Of a DNA stretch of 64,000 nt, positions 63,572-64,000 are shown one piece after another. Origin of the DNA: Dysgonamonadaceae bacterium. Its GTDB lineage: Bacteria; Bacteroidota; Bacteroidia; Bacteroidales; Azobacteroidaceae. Position 1 is the stretch's first letter, and each line of letters starts with the position of its first letter. The position numbers were made by a program, and so were the translations under genes. The stretch is from the NCBI GenBank assembly GCA_031275735.1, contig JAISOJ010000009.1, positions 1 through 64,000 on the forward strand, read 5' to 3'. The notes under the pieces are model-generated. The model was not told the origin of the DNA and did not search any database. It saw nothing but the letters and a program-made list of their open reading frames with translations.

Positions 63572-64000
63572 CTATAATACCGCGCATCTTCTCAAACAAC
63601 TCTTCCATTGATTGTACGCTTCCTGGTATTGCGCTTTTTTCGAAACTTCCGGTTCGATAACCATCAATTTTTCAAGACCGGCAAAAGCTTCTTTGTTAGA
63701 AGCATAAATACCGGCACCGATACCTGCGCCTTTAGCGGCGCCTGCCGCTCCATCCGTGTCGTACAATTCGATGGTTGCTCCACTTATACCGGCTAAGGTT
63801 TGACGGAATATGGGGCTTAGGAACATATTGGCATTCCCTGCGCGTATCAAGTTAATGTTCATTCCCATTTCCGCCATAATTTCCATGCCGTATTGGAACG
63901 AAAATACGATACCTTCTTGCGCCGCCCGGATGATATCCGATTGGTTATGAATATTGAAATTAATACCGTAAAACGAACTTCCGATTTCCTTGTTTTCCAA
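63572..64000 (-). CDS. xylB: xylulokinase, C-terminal part, truncated by the window edge
   Basis: The visible 142 residues are the end of an FGGY-family carbohydrate kinase that phosphorylates D-xylulose. GSSFYGINFNIHNQSDIIRAAQEGIVFSFQYGMEIM, INLIRAGNANMFLSPIFRQTLAGISGATIELYDTDGAAGAAKGAGIGAGIY is the typical nucleotide-binding lobe with the GNANMF.SP..R....G motif. The start lies beyond base 64000. The last dozen residues (QWKSCLRRCAVL) are unusual for the family and may reflect a small frameshift near the stop. It is the promoter-proximal gene of xylB-xylA-xylE in the window. Confidence 0.93.
   Translation of the reverse strand: MENKEIGSSFYGINFNIHNQSDIIRAAQEGIVFSFQYGMEIMAEMGMNINLIRAGNANMFLSPIFRQTLAGISGATIELYDTDGAAGAAKGAGIGAGIYASNKEAFAGLEKLMVIEPEVSKKAQYQEAYNQWKSCLRRCAVL

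Overview
The window comes from a Bacteroidota chromosome, most likely order Bacteroidales (Dysgonomonadaceae/Porphyromonadaceae-like; genus not resolvable by eye). The evidence is the recurring -7 element TAnnTTTG, A-rich start regions without Shine-Dalgarno sequences, type IX secretion (T9SS) C-terminal domains, signal peptides cleaved just before a glutamine, and the family content (RagA-free surface proteins, DUF1080/GH95/GH38 enzymes, xylB-xylA-xylE). There is no rRNA, CRISPR array or intact prophage. Several listed start codons are my own choices, made where a non-ATG upstream codon was less likely.

Layout. 1-577: tail of a type I restriction-modification-like gene and decayed sequence. 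578-8623: an M16 metallopeptidase, divergent from a TolC / HlyD adaptor / two ABC-2 permease export operon that has no ATPase gene. 8683-9945: rarA. 9946-10910: a gene graveyard with a decayed ISAon1-type transposase, an hsdR N-terminal remnant and a 179-bp inverted repeat. 11063-17064: two translationally coupled T9SS cargo proteins (CARDB-like repeat protein, M6 metalloprotease). 17156-20547: housekeeping genes (lpxB, surE, rpsT, tRNA-Glu, recO). 20733-27368: a DUF1080 + GH95 alpha-L-fucosidase pair divergent from a GH38 alpha-mannosidase, suggesting host or plant glycan trimming. 27504-29081: a solitary AAA ATPase fused to a PD-(D/E)XK nuclease domain.

29166-43860 is the most unusual region. 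Two ~470-bp, nearly identical leader/promoter sequences lie 6 kb apart as direct repeats. Each drives an operon whose first gene encodes a secreted protein with the same ~80-residue N-terminal module. Four paralogues of this module occur in the region, with different C-terminal parts (none, FISUMP-like, Ig-like). Each operon ends in a giant surface protein: a 1469-residue double-DUF8202 protein and a 1512-residue protein with an FG-GAP beta-propeller. I know of no described system with this organisation, and its function is unknown.

44039-49242: a YhcC-like radical SAM gene converges on a minus-strand series of UbiA prenyltransferase, radical SAM enzyme, ECF sigma factor, anti-sigma-like protein, secreted protein and outer-membrane barrel. 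49869-56400: NfeD, then a nucleotide-sugar cluster (WbpE-like aminotransferase, WbpD-like acetyltransferase, UDP-sugar 6-dehydrogenase, WbpM/CapD-like dehydratase) for a surface polysaccharide. 56902-60208: phoH, purC, aroE and a NikR-family regulator that has lost its histidine ligands. 60534-64000: xylose transporter, xylose isomerase and the truncated end of xylulokinase, transcribed on the minus strand as xylB-xylA-xylE.
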